Assembly (NCBI GenBank): GCA_965222335.1
Contig: OZ244944.1
Span: 2,852,001-2,916,000, forward strand
Direction of reading: 5' to 3'
Length of the DNA: 64,000 bases
From: G965222335 sp965222335
Lineage (GTDB): Bacteria > Pseudomonadota > Gammaproteobacteria > Pseudomonadales > Halieaceae
Below, piece after piece: positions 51,930 to 62,000 of the stretch. The notes under the pieces are model-generated. The model was not told where the DNA came from. It made no database searches and saw nothing but the letters and a program-made list of their open reading frames with translations. Position 1 is the first letter of the stretch; each line of letters begins with the position of its first letter. A program made the translations under genes and the position numbers.

Positions 51930-53696
51930 GTGAGCAGCAGCGACGTCACCGTGCGTGATAAGCAGCAGCGTTTTGTGCGCTGCATCCTGAACGGTTTCGA
52001 GTCCTATTTCGCTGAATTCCAGAACATTACCCTGGGTGCGCGCACGCGCTTCGAGAATGCCCAGTGGCAGGATATGCACGCCGCGTCGATAGAGCGCATC
52101 GATCTGTACAAGGCCAAGACCCTGGGCGTGCTGGGTGTGGTCGAGCTGATCGCGGGTGACCAGCTGCGCGACCTGGAGTTCTGGGAACAGAGCAAGGGCC
52201 TGTACGCGGATTTGATCCGCGGCCATGACAATTACGAGATGGCCGAGACCTTTTTCAACTCGGTGTACTGCGCGGTATTCAAGCACCGCAAGATTCGCAA
52301 CGAGCACGCCTTTGTATTTTCGCCCCAGGGTGACATGCCGCCGTCGGACGCGAGCAGGGTGGTGCGTCGCTACCGGCTCCTGGGCAGTATGCCGGACCTG
52401 CTGCGTGAGTTGCTGGAGGACTACCGGTTCGCCCTGCCCTATGAGGACCTGGAGCGGGACGTCGGTTTTATTGTAGGAGCGATCGATAACTACCTGGCGC
52501 CACGCTTCGACCTGACGCGCAACAACATCGAATTCCAGATGCTGGAGCATCATTTCTTCCGCAACAAAGGCGCATACATTGTTGGCCGTATTGTCTCTGG
52601 TTCCGACTCCATGCCCATTGCCCTGCCCATCCAGCAGTCGGACGCGCAGGAGGTGTTTGTGGATACCATTCTGTTCGGTGCCGACAAGTGCAGCGTGCTG
52701 TTCAGTTTCACCCGCTCCTATTTCATGGTGGATGCCAGTATTCCATCGCAGTACGTGCTGTTTTTGCAGCAGCTGATGCCCGCCAAGCCCATCTCCGAGA
52801 TCTACAGCGCGATGGGCTACAACAAGCACGGTAAAACCTATTACTACCGGTGTGCCTACCGGCACATGACCAATACCTCGGACAAGTTCGAGATCGCGCC
52901 CGGGATCAAGGGCATGGTCATGAGCGTGTTTACCATGCCGTCCTATGATTTCGTGTTCAAGATCATCAAGGACCGTTTCACGCCCCCCAAGGAGATGACC
53001 CACGAGCAGGTGCGCGAGAAATACCGCCTGGTCAAGCGCTGGGACCGGGCGGGGCGCATGGCGGATACCCAGGAGTTCACCAACCTGGCTTTTGCCCGTG
53101 AGCGTTTTTCCGAAGAGCTGATGGAGGAACTGCGCAAGGTGGCGCCCTCTGTCATCGAGGAGCACGGCAAGGCCCTGATTATCAAGCACGTCTATGTCGA
53201 GCGGCGCATGACGCCCCTGAACCTCTATCTGCAGGACGCGGATGAGGAGCAGGTCAGGGCAGTAATGGACGAGTACGGTAATGCCATCAAGCAGCTGGCG
53301 GCGGCGAACATCTTCCCCGGCGATATGCTGCTGAAGAACTTCGGGGTAACCCGTCACGGCCGTGTGGTGTTTTACGACTACGATGAAATCCAGCCTCTGG
53401 TTGACTGTAATTTCCGCCGCATCCCCGAGCCGCGCAACGAGGCGGAGGAGATGGCGAGCCAGCCCTGGTACAACGTTGGCCCCAACGACATATTTCCGGA
53501 AGAGTTTCGCCTGTTCTTCTCCGGCAACCAGCGTGCGCGCCGGGAGTTTGACGCGATTCACAGCGACATCTACGAGGTCGAATTCTGGACCGGGTTGCAG
53601 GAGCGGATCAAGGCCGGGCACGTCGAAGACTTCTTCCCTTACCGGCGCAAGCTCCGTTTTCCGCGGGAAGACCACGGCGTGAGGAAAGCGAGCTGA
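51930..53696 (+). CDS. aceK: Isocitrate dehydrogenase kinase/phosphatase
   Basis: A 588-residue AceK, a bifunctional enzyme that phosphorylates and reactivates isocitrate dehydrogenase and so diverts isocitrate to the glyoxylate bypass during growth on acetate or fatty acids. Characteristic stretches include FESYFAEFQNITLGARTRFE, HDNYEMAETFFNSVYCAVF, the ATP-binding segment APGIKGMVMSVFTMPSYDFV, and GVTRHGRVVFYDYDEIQPL. GTG 51930 is 6 bases after the SDR. It is usually next to aceBA in enterobacteria; here it sits in a lipid-catabolism cluster. Confidence 0.96.
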   Translation: MSSSDVTVRDKQQRFVRCILNGFESYFAEFQNITLGARTRFENAQWQDMHAASIERIDLYKAKTLGVLGVVELIAGDQLRDLEFWEQSKGLYADLIRGHDNYEMAETFFNSVYCAVFKHRKIRNEHAFVFSPQGDMPPSDASRVVRRYRLLGSMPDLLRELLEDYRFALPYEDLERDVGFIVGAIDNYLAPRFDLTRNNIEFQMLEHHFFRNKGAYIVGRIVSGSDSMPIALPIQQSDAQEVFVDTILFGADKCSVLFSFTRSYFMVDASIPSQYVLFLQQLMPAKPISEIYSAMGYNKHGKTYYYRCAYRHMTNTSDKFEIAPGIKGMVMSVFTMPSYDFVFKIIKDRFTPPKEMTHEQVREKYRLVKRWDRAGRMADTQEFTNLAFARERFSEELMEELRKVAPSVIEEHGKALIIKHVYVERRMTPLNLYLQDADEEQVRAVMDEYGNAIKQLAAANIFPGDMLLKNFGVTRHGRVVFYDYDEIQPLVDCNFRRIPEPRNEAEEMASQPWYNVGPNDIFPEEFRLFFSGNQRARREFDAIHSDIYEVEFWTGLQERIKAGHVEDFFPYRRKLRFPREDHGVRKAS

Positions 53697-54403
53697 TGGC
53701 GACCCTGTACCTGATAAGGCATGGCCAGGCATCCTTTGGCGCAGACGACTACGACAAGCTCTCCGAGCTGGGCGGCCGGCAGGCAGAGGCGATGGGGCGG
53801 TACCTGGCTGCGCACGATATTCATCTCGACGCGGCCTACAGCGGTGACCTGCTGCGCCAGCGGGAGACAGCGAGCCTGGCGCTGGCGAGTCAGCCGGGCG
53901 AGGTGCCGCACCATATCGACCCCCGGTTCAACGAGGTGCGCAATGACGAGCACCTGGAGCACCTGGCGCCGAAGCTCGCGCAGCGGGACCCCCGGTTGCA
54001 GGCCCTGCTCGAGAAGGGGCTGAAGAACAGCAAGGACTACCAGAAAATTATTCAGGCGGTGTTCAATCACTGGGTGTCGCCGGACTGCGACGAGCCGGCT
54101 ATCCAGAGCTGGGAAGATTACTCAGGCGGGGTGCGCGACGCACTCCGCGACCTGGTGCGGGCGCAGGGAGCGGGCAAGACGGTCGCCGTGTTTACCTCCG
54201 GCGGTACCATAGCCACCCTGGTGGCACAGGTCCTGGGGCTGGGCGGCGAACACACCTACAAGTTTTATGAGCCCGTTTTCAACTGCTCCATCACCCAGCT
54301 GTTTTACAGCGGTGAGCGTATCTCGCTCTCCTACTTCAATGACCGCTCTTTCCTGCAGATGATGGGCCGCGAAGCGGGCGAGAACCTGGTCACCTACCGC
54401 TAG
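53696..54403 (+). CDS. Histidine phosphatase family protein
   Basis: A 235-residue member of the phosphoglycerate-mutase-like superfamily. The phospho-His is in LIRHGQASFGADDYDKLSELG. YSGDLLRQRETASLAL holds the conserved Arg, DPRFNEVRND the acidic residue, and VFTSGGTIATLVAQ takes the place of the second His motif: Ser-Gly-Gly is found where many members have Ser-His-Gly, so catalytic competence is uncertain. The ATG overlaps the aceK stop by one base. Its end overlaps the convergent tesB by 4 bases. Confidence 0.85.
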   Translation: MATLYLIRHGQASFGADDYDKLSELGGRQAEAMGRYLAAHDIHLDAAYSGDLLRQRETASLALASQPGEVPHHIDPRFNEVRNDEHLEHLAPKLAQRDPRLQALLEKGLKNSKDYQKIIQAVFNHWVSPDCDEPAIQSWEDYSGGVRDALRDLVRAQGAGKTVAVFTSGGTIATLVAQVLGLGGEHTYKFYEPVFNCSITQLFYSGERISLSYFNDRSFLQMMGREAGENLVTYR

Positions 54404-55266
54404 GCTGATTGATCTTCCCGCAGCCGGATCAGGCACTCCTGGGCGGTAGAGGCAACGAGCACACCGTCGCGGGTGTAGAAACTCCCACGCGCGAAGCCGC
54501 GACTGGCGTGGGCGCTGGGGCTGTCCATGGTGTAGAGCAGGAAGTCGCTGACGTCCACGGGTCGGTGAAACCAGATGGCATGGTCCAGGCTAGCTTCCTG
54601 CAGCGCCGGGTCGTGGGCGGTGTAGGGGTGGGGCAGCAAGGTGGCGCCCAGCAGCGCGAAGTCTGATATGTAGGCCAGCAGGGTCTGGTGGCGCACCGGG
54701 TCGTCACCGATGTCCGCCGGCACCCGGACCCAGTAGTGCTGCACTGGCTCAGCCGGCTGCGGATCCTTGTAGTTGCGCCTCGCAACCGGGCGTCGCTCGA
54801 TCGGCTGCTGCAGGAACATGGTCGGGACGGAGCCGGGTTTTTTCTGCTCCCGGCGGGCCCAGTATTCCATGTCGGTCTCCAGGGACTCCGGCGGGGTCAC
54901 CTCGGGCGCGATCGCCTGATGCTCGAGGCCTTCCTCCGGCACCTGGAAGGACACCGAGGTATTGAATATCGCGCGCCCGTCCTGCTTGGCGACCACGCGG
55001 CGGGTCGTAAAGCTGCGGCCGTCACGGATGGGGTCCACCTCATAGATGATCTGCTGCTCAGGGTTGCCGCCGCGCAGAAAATAGGCATGCATGGAGTGGG
55101 CGACTCGAGGCGCCTCCACCGTACGGCTGGCCGCGTTCAGGGCCTGGGCCAGGACTTGGCCGCCGAATACCCGGGCGGGCTGGCTCGGGCTGTTGCCGAC
55201 AAACAGGAATCGGTCCAGGCGCTCGACTTCCAACATCTTGAGAAGTCGCGTAATCATATCTGTCAC
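54400..55266 (-). CDS. tesB: Acyl-CoA thioesterase II
   Basis: A 288-residue TesB with the double hotdog fold. It hydrolyses acyl-CoAs, relieving CoA sequestration in beta-oxidation. The family motifs are GNSPSQPARVFGGQVLAQAL, HSMHAYFLRGGNP and, in the second half, ASLDHAIWFHRP with the catalytic Asp region and RGSFYTRDGVLVASTAQE. GTG 55266 is 7 bases after GGAG and gives MTDMITRLLKML; a longer in-frame start lacks family similarity. It lies next to the TetR gene on the same strand. Confidence 0.94.
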   Translation of the reverse strand: MTDMITRLLKMLEVERLDRFLFVGNSPSQPARVFGGQVLAQALNAASRTVEAPRVAHSMHAYFLRGGNPEQQIIYEVDPIRDGRSFTTRRVVAKQDGRAIFNTSVSFQVPEEGLEHQAIAPEVTPPESLETDMEYWARREQKKPGSVPTMFLQQPIERRPVARRNYKDPQPAEPVQHYWVRVPADIGDDPVRHQTLLAYISDFALLGATLLPHPYTAHDPALQEASLDHAIWFHRPVDVSDFLLYTMDSPSAHASRGFARGSFYTRDGVLVASTAQECLIRLREDQSA

Positions 55267-55300
55267 TGTGGTACTCCGTGATCGGGGTCGCACCCGCGGA

Positions 55301-56575
55301 TCAGTCCCGCGGTAGTAAACCGTTATAGAAAATATCGAAATAGTCTTCCGCCGCGGCGTCCAGGTCTTCCACCTGGCGCCACAGGCCGATTTCCATGGAG
55401 GCATTGATTGCGCCGGCTATCAGCTGCTGCGCCAGTACCGTGTCGATATCACGCACGCTGCCATCGCGGATGCCGTCGCGGATAAAGTCGCCGAAACGCG
55501 TATTGGAGGCATCTGTGCGCTCGAGGATCTGGCGCCGCGGCTCCATGGGTAGTGCGGTGATCGTATTGTAGCGAATCAAGGGCCCGCTACTCGAATTCTG
55601 CACCCGGAAAATACTGCTACAGATCTGGGCGACCTTGTCGAGCCCGCTGCCGGGCAGCCTGGCGGCGCTGGCGTGAATCTGGTCAATCACGTCCTGGGAG
55701 TAGGTGTAGCAGTTATACAGCAGGTCCTCCTTGTTCCGGATGTGATAGTAGAAAGCGCCTTTGGAGACATTCAGGTGCTCGGCGATCTCGTCCAGCGAGG
55801 TGCCGTTGAAGCCCTGCTTGTTGAAGAACCAGGTCCCGGTCTTGTAGAAGGCCTGCTGCTTGAGCCGATTCTGCGCTTCGCGGTTAAAGCCCTGGACGTA
55901 GTCCGTATCCGGGTCCGTGATGGCGCTGGCCCCGGGCTGATAGCTGCCTGTTCCCTGGTACAAGCCATGAAAAATAATATCCCTTGCCCGCTCGGCGGTG
56001 TCGCCCACCGCATCCCGTGGCACGCTGTGCAGCCAGGAGAAGGCCCAGTCAAGGGAGCCAATCATGGCCCGAGTCGCAGAGGTGGTCTCCATGTTGCGCA
56101 GCGTGCCCTGTGTGATACCGTCGCGCAGGTATTGGCGCAGGCGCTTGAACATCTCGATGTACTGGGCCTCTACCGCCTTGCGGTGCGGGCCCTTGAGCGA
56201 GGCGATCTCCAGCAGGGCGGCAATGTGCGGGCCGCGTCCTTCCTGTGCCGCCAGCCAGTTGTCGAAGTGCTGCAGTAAAAAGCCGCTGACACGGGCGACA
56301 GGGTCGTCAGTTTGCCGCTCGATCTCATCCAGCTGCCGCTGGTGATGCTCCAGGGCCGCCATGTAGCACTGATAGATCAGCTCCTCCTTGGTCTTTACAT
56401 AGTAATAGAGGCTGGTCTTGGTCAGTCCCAGGGTGGCCGCGATATCCTGCAAGGTGGTAGCCCGTGAGCCCTTGTAGTTGAACAGCTTGGCCGCCTGGGA
56501 GAGGATCGCGGCCCGCTTGGCATCGTGCTGGGCGGAGCGGTTGAAGGGGGATGCTGTCGGTCTGTCGAGGCTCAT
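55301..56575 (-). CDS. Tandem double TetR-family transcriptional regulator
   Basis: A 424-residue protein with two complete TetR units in one chain. The first HTH (about residues 18-65) reads ILSQAAKLFNYKGSRATTLQ then LGLTKTSLYYYVKTKEEL; the second (about 235-290) reads TGTWFFNKQGFNGTSLDEIA then LNVSKGAFYYHIRNKEDL. Each is followed by its own helical ligand/dimerisation domain. A normal TetR protein is about 200 residues. It probably controls lipid catabolism genes such as neighbouring tesB, with an acyl-CoA-like ligand; both are inferred. ATG 56575 is preferred over TTG 56578. Confidence 0.9.
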   Translation of the reverse strand: MSLDRPTASPFNRSAQHDAKRAAILSQAAKLFNYKGSRATTLQDIAATLGLTKTSLYYYVKTKEELIYQCYMAALEHHQRQLDEIERQTDDPVARVSGFLLQHFDNWLAAQEGRGPHIAALLEIASLKGPHRKAVEAQYIEMFKRLRQYLRDGITQGTLRNMETTSATRAMIGSLDWAFSWLHSVPRDAVGDTAERARDIIFHGLYQGTGSYQPGASAITDPDTDYVQGFNREAQNRLKQQAFYKTGTWFFNKQGFNGTSLDEIAEHLNVSKGAFYYHIRNKEDLLYNCYTYSQDVIDQIHASAARLPGSGLDKVAQICSSIFRVQNSSSGPLIRYNTITALPMEPRRQILERTDASNTRFGDFIRDGIRDGSVRDIDTVLAQQLIAGAINASMEIGLWRQVEDLDAAAEDYFDIFYNGLLPRD

Positions 56576-56676
56576 CAAGTGCCTGTGGTGGGAGCTCCTG
56601 TGGGCCGGGGCTCAACATTTCGTATGAATTTCCAACTCTAAGTATTTTTTTTGTCGCTGTCCAGTCGCCAGGACCG

Positions 56677-57249
56677 TCAGCCCATGGCAGCGCAGTCCCG
56701 GTGACGGAAGCAATCCAGGATATGGTCGTTGACCATGCCGGTGGCCTGCATGTGGGCGTAGATAATCGTAGAGCCGACAAAGGTGAAGCCGCGCTTCTTC
56801 ATATCCTTGCTGATCGTGTCCGAGAGCGGGGTAGTGGCGGGGACTTCGGCGAGGCTGCGCCAGTGGTTCTGGATGGGCGTGCCATCGACGAAGTTCCACA
56901 GGTAGCCCGAGAAGCTACCGAACTCGGCCTGGGTTTCCAGGAAGGCACGTGCATTCGTGCGCGCGCCGTAGACCTTGCGGCGATTGCGCACGATTGCCGG
57001 GTCAGTGAGGCAGTGTTCGAGGTCTGCGTCGCTCATGTTGGCGACCTCGACCGGGTCAAACCCGGCGAACAGGCGCCGGTAGCCCTCGCGTTTGCGCAGA
57101 ATGGTAATCCAGGACAGGCCTGCCTGGGCACCCTCGAGGGTCAGGAATTCAAACAGCGTGCCATCGTCGCGCACGGGTACACCCCATTCCTTGTCGTGAT
57201 ACTCGACGTATAGCGGGTCGTCTCCGCACCAGCCGCAACGTTGGATCAT
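56677..57249 (-). CDS. tag: DNA-3-methyladenine glycosylase I
   Basis: A 190-residue Tag enzyme that excises 3-methyladenine from DNA. The start RCGWCGDDPLYVEYHDKEWG holds the Cys and His of the zinc site, completed by HILDCFRHRDC near the C-terminus. TLEGAQAGLSWITILRKREG and the catalytic Glu region are conserved. ATG 57249 gives the usual MIQRCGWC start; the in-frame upstream ATG would add 17 residues. It is divergent from the enoyl-CoA hydratase gene. Confidence 0.95.
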   Translation of the reverse strand: MIQRCGWCGDDPLYVEYHDKEWGVPVRDDGTLFEFLTLEGAQAGLSWITILRKREGYRRLFAGFDPVEVANMSDADLEHCLTDPAIVRNRRKVYGARTNARAFLETQAEFGSFSGYLWNFVDGTPIQNHWRSLAEVPATTPLSDTISKDMKKRGFTFVGSTIIYAHMQATGMVNDHILDCFRHRDCAAMG

Positions 57250-57364
57250 CTGTATACCCGGCCACGCATGAAATCCCAGTATCCGGGGGACGGGCGGCAC
57301 TGTCCAGCGCTGGCGACCGCTTGGACCCTATGGGAAAATTGCGGCTTTTCAGGGACAGATTTGC

Positions 57365-58123
57365 ATGACGAATACCATCAAGTATAGCCGCCGCGGCAAG
57401 GTGGGCTGGCTCCTGCTTAACCACCCTGAACGCCACAATTCGCTGGGCGAGGCTGAACTCACCGCGATCCAGGCCGCGCTGCGTGACGTGGCTGGCGACG
57501 ACAGCGTCCGCGCCCTTGTGGTGACCGGTGCAGGTGGGCGCACCTTCTGTGCCGGTGCGTCCCTGCAGGAGCTCAATAGCGGCCAGATCAGCGGAGAACT
57601 TTTTCAGGAGACCACTGATCAGCTGGCCGCCCTGGCCGTGCCTACCGTATGCGCCATCAGTGGCAACGTGTTCGGCGGCGGCGTGGAATTGGCGCTGAGC
57701 TGTGATTTTCGAATCGGAGTAGAGGGATCCCGGATGCGCGTACCGGCGGCAGCGATTGGCCTGTGCTACCCGGTCAGCGGGATACAGCGCTTCGTGCAGC
57801 GCCTCGGTGTACCGATTGCCAAGCGGCTGCTACTGGCGGCGGAAGAGATGTCCTCGGCGCAGATGATGGAGATCGGCTTCGTCGATCAGCTGGTGCCCGC
57901 GGAACAGTTGGAAGGTGCCGCGATGGCGCGAGCCGAAGACATCGCACAGCTCGCGCCGCTGGCCTTGCGAGCGATGAAACAGGTGATACACGGCGCCGCT
58001 GCGGGTGAGCTGGACAGGGCCGAGGCAGACCGGCTGGTGACGACTTGCCTGCATTCCGAGGATCTGCAGGAGGGTTTTGCCGCCCAGAAAGAACGGCGAC
58101 CGCCAAACTTCAGGGGGCGGTAA
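57365..58123 (+). CDS. Enoyl-CoA hydratase/isomerase family protein
   Basis: A 252-residue crotonase-fold protein. Oxyanion-hole segments are FCAGASLQEL and GNVFGGGVELALSCDFRI. The following stretch is VPAAAIGLCYPVSGIQRF: the usual Glu residues of hydratases (in PE and GGT contexts) are replaced by PA and SGI, so it may be an isomerase, thioesterase or a hydratase with altered chemistry. ATG 57365 follows AGGGACAG. Its last 14 bases overlap the convergent ApbE-like gene. Confidence 0.85.
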   Translation: MTNTIKYSRRGKVGWLLLNHPERHNSLGEAELTAIQAALRDVAGDDSVRALVVTGAGGRTFCAGASLQELNSGQISGELFQETTDQLAALAVPTVCAISGNVFGGGVELALSCDFRIGVEGSRMRVPAAAIGLCYPVSGIQRFVQRLGVPIAKRLLLAAEEMSSAQMMEIGFVDQLVPAEQLEGAAMARAEDIAQLAPLALRAMKQVIHGAAAGELDRAEADRLVTTCLHSEDLQEGFAAQKERRPPNFRGR

Positions 58124-59042
58124 GCAGGTTATTGCGCTCCGCAATCGGCCCGCGGCAATGCAGGTCGCGGCCAATGGAAAACCAGTCCGCGCCGATTTCA
58201 TCGAGCCAGTCAAACGCGGCCTGCTCAGTACGGTAGCGCGCCACTGTAGCCGCGGCACAAGCTTCCAGACAGGTGTCGGCGATGACGCTTACGGACAGTG
58301 GCCCCGGCACGGGGAAACCGTCCACAGGGCTGAAGGCCCGGCCCCAGGCTTCCTTCCCCAGCATGATCCGGCGCTCGAAATTGCCGCGCAGGGAGTAGCT
58401 CTGGTCATTTAACTTGAGCCGCTGGATGCCGGTTCTCTGACCCCGCGGGTGGCGCACACCGACCAGCCAATTGGCACCGTCCGGCTGCTTGCCGATGGTG
58501 GCGATATCCTTGTCCAGGTCGATCAGCGCACAGGTGACACCGGCCTTGCGCAGGCGCCTGCGAACACTATCCACGGCGTAGGGGCAGATGATCTCATTCA
58601 GATTAAGGTTGATCTGTTTGGCGGAGCGGCCAATCGAGTCAGCTTCTACCGTAAGATGCTCCCATCCCGTGCGGGCCAGCGCACCCTCCAACTGAGATTC
58701 TGTCGGCTGACTGTGGGAGGAGAACCACAACCTGAGTACGGGCCCTATCGTCGGATCAAAGACGTGACCGGTGCGGCGTCGAAGGGCCAGGATGTAATCG
58801 ATCAGGCTGCGGGCCTCAGGGTTCAAGGCCACCAACGCTCCGGGCGTCGAGTGATTGACCTGATAGATTAAACTGGATTCGACCACGGGGCTAAACAGTG
58901 ATTCGATACGCTGCAGTTCTTTGTGTGCCTCTTCCAATAATTCAGCGGCGCTCTGCTCGCCGCCTCCAACCACGAGATGACAGGCGCGCCCAAGGACGTG
59001 GAAGCGCGACTCCGCGACATCAAGCATGCTGATAGTGTCCAT
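58110..59042 (-). CDS. Degenerate ApbE-fold protein (FAD:protein FMN transferase-like)
   Basis: A 310-residue protein with the ApbE backbone: RIESLFSPVVESSLIYQVN, TGHVFDPTIGPVLRLWF, YAVDSVRRRLRKAG and SVIADTCLEACAAAT. The residues that make ApbE an FMN transferase are altered. The family Gly-rich GxxxxGY FAD loop reads NEIICPY, the GG of the following strand is DK, the TSG motif is LRG, and the metal Asp of ADALAT is Cys. There is no signal peptide or lipobox, unlike many ApbE. The start lies 9 bases after the sensor gene's stop, so it is probably co-expressed and may be a binding or regulatory subunit of the signalling locus. Confidence 0.7.
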   Translation of the reverse strand: MDTISMLDVAESRFHVLGRACHLVVGGGEQSAAELLEEAHKELQRIESLFSPVVESSLIYQVNHSTPGALVALNPEARSLIDYILALRRRTGHVFDPTIGPVLRLWFSSHSQPTESQLEGALARTGWEHLTVEADSIGRSAKQINLNLNEIICPYAVDSVRRRLRKAGVTCALIDLDKDIATIGKQPDGANWLVGVRHPRGQRTGIQRLKLNDQSYSLRGNFERRIMLGKEAWGRAFSPVDGFPVPGPLSVSVIADTCLEACAAATVARYRTEQAAFDWLDEIGADWFSIGRDLHCRGPIAERNNLLTAP

Positions 59043-59051
59043 ACTGGAGTT

Positions 59052-62000
59052 TCACGGGCCCTCCTCGACGACGGTTTCCTCGACGAGGGGAATCTCCACT
59101 TCGATACGGGTGCCCGCTGCGGGCGCGCGGCTTACCCGCCCGTCTACCAGCGATGCGGCGGCTAGCAAACTGGCAAACCCCTCGGTCTCCGGCGCTTGCA
59201 GGGATATGTTTTCAGGCATGCTCACTCCATTGTCCTCGACCACCAGGAGCCAGTGCTCAGCAGCATCCTCGCTTGCGCCATGACGGTCGAGCTGCACGTT
59301 TATCACACTGGAGTGGTTGCTGTCTTCAAACGCATGATCCATCGCATTTGCGAGCAGTTCGAAAAGGATAACTGCCAGTGGCAGGGCGTAGCGGCCCGGG
59401 AGCAGATTTTCAGTAACGCCATTGATGACGATGATCTTGTCTGACGAGATAGCGGCGCTGGGCAGAATTGCCTGAATCAATGCATCTGTATAGGCGCGCA
59501 TATCAGCCAACAGCTCGTCGTGGCGATAGAAGAGCGAGCCCTCAAGCTGCTGCAGTGCGAGCACTCGTCGCCCGTGACCTGCCAGGAACTCTCGCTGTAT
59601 GTCATCGGGGAGCCTGTCGGCATACCGGGACAGGCAGTCGCCAATAATCCCAAGTTTCTGTAGATTAAAGCGATGGATGGTGTCAACCAGGCGCGCCTGA
59701 TCATCTAACTGCTCCTGTACCTCGTCGGCTGCGCGGTCCGCAGCAATCTGCATCTCTTCTGCGAGGCGTATCGCCCTCGTGCGAATCAGATAATTGTCGT
59801 AGGTCTTGCGCGCGTGCCACAGGGCCACTACCGCGAGCGAAAGGTAGATGCACCATGCCCACCAGCTAAACCACGGCGCGGGTAGCACACGAAGCTGAAG
59901 TTTGAGTCCCTCACGATTCCAGATACCTGCAGCGCTGGCGCCCTGGATATGCAGGGTATATTCGCCCGCAGGAAGGTTGGTATACGTGGCGCTGTTTCGG
60001 TTGCCCAGCTCCACCCACCTGGGATCAAAGCCGATGAGCTTATGTCGATAGAGGTTGTTGTAGGGGTCCAGGTAATCGAGAGCACTGAATACAAACGTGA
60101 CGTAGTAGTCGCGATAACCCAGTTCAATCTCCGAGAGATCCTGGAGACTCACGTTAAGCGCTGGGGTTTCTCCGGCAATCTCAAGATCAGTAAGAACAAC
60201 GGGTGGTGGTTTATCGTCGGTTGATATTGCATCTGGATCAAAGCGGTTGTAGCCGTTGCTGCCGCCGAAGTAGATGCGGCCTTTATGGTCTTGGTGGGAG
60301 GCGCCGAAATTGAAATCATTACCCTGCAATCCATCAGAGACTCCAAATCGGTTGATGATTCGGCCATCATCGGCGAGCAAGAATACACCCGAGGAAGTGG
60401 AAAGCCAGAAATTATCTGTCGCGTGCTTTCTGATGCTATAGACTGAAGAGTTAGCCAGAATTGTGTGGCCAGAAAACCTAAAAAGTTGCAGTACGACTCC
60501 CGGCTCAATTTGAACAATGGACCTAAAAATACCGTGGTGTAGTGTGCCGACAAACAGGTGACCTTTGATGTCTAGATGTAGAGAAATTACCGTGGGGATT
60601 TCGTCAAGGCCATCGAAATTTAATTCAATTTTACGATGCTGCAAGGTGGCTGCGTCAATTTGAAAGACATTTCTTTCGGAACTGGCGATGACGGAGTCAT
60701 CCTGAGTCTGCAGTATCGCCGTTATTGGCTCATTGAGCGAAGTTGAGAGAGCTTCGCTTATATCTTCTGATACGGACCCGTCTGCCATCAGATCGATATG
60801 CAGTAAGCCGTAATTGAAAGTTCCTACCCATAGACCGCGGTTGTCACGCGAGACATGTAGTCTAGTTACGGCGGCATCAGAAAATGGTTCGAATTTCTTG
60901 GAAACAAAGTCCTGCGTATCTGTGTGAATGTATCTTAGGCCATTGCCGCGTGTGCCGACCCACAAGACATTCTTGGCCAAAGCCAATGCCATAATCCTTT
61001 GATCAGCTTTATCCTCTGCGCTTGTATGCATTTCGATATGAGCGAAAGTGCCGTCACCCCGGTTTGAGTAGAAGAGACCATCGTACGTTCCAACCCAAGT
61101 CTCATCATTAACATCGACCTCAAGCGCCATTACCTCGTTCGCTATTGAATTCCTCGATTTGTTAATAACATGGAAGCTGGATTCGGTTAGTAAATTCAGA
61201 CCTTGATAAGTACCTATCCACATTAACTCATTTGATGCGAGCAAGGAGCTAACGTGTTGATTCGATAAGCGCGGTTGATCTGTAAATAGCTTGGTTGGTT
61301 GCTTCAGTTCGCTACGGAACTCGAAAAGACCCCTGTCGGTACCGATTACCAGCCTTCCTTCAAATACAGTTAAAGAAGTGATTGAAATAGTTTTACCTTG
61401 ATTCTGCAGTTCGAAACGGTCCACAACCTCTCCGCTAGGTGAAAGTAACCACACAAAGCCTCTGGATGTGCCTACCCAAACGCTGTCTCCAGATGTGCAT
61501 ACGAGGGCATTGACGTCACCGAGTGCCTCGATTTTTCGTATGATCGGGCCTACGCTCGAGGCGCTGGATATAAAAATTCCCCTATCGGTGGCGACCAGTA
61601 CCGATCCATCTGAGGCCTCGGCTATGTTATTGATTGCCCCGACCTTTATTCCATGCTCGTCTGTGGGCTGCCAGCCGGAAAATGCATTTGAGCGTGGATC
61701 GAGGTAAGAGATTGAAGTTTGGTTGCCTAGCCAAATTAACCCTTCCTTGGAAACAGTTATTGCCCTTATCTGGTTGTCGGCATAGGAGTCATCTGGAAGC
61801 GGTATTCTGGAGAACCTATCTTCTTTTTCAATGTAAGAGGCGATCGCACCATTCTTAAATCCAGCGATTATTCCGAATCGTGCGTCCGATGTGATGGCGG
61901 ATACACGGAGTCCTGGCGCGTATTTGGGTGTTAAATCAGAGGGTGAGTATGCCTCCACCGATCTACCATCAAATTTTAAGATGCCCCTTTGTGTGGCGAG

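Noticed and set aside
51861..53732. A 623-residue open frame on the minus strand opposite aceK
   Set aside because: It lies wholly over aceK and the ends of its neighbours; aceK has full family motifs, the antisense frame has none.
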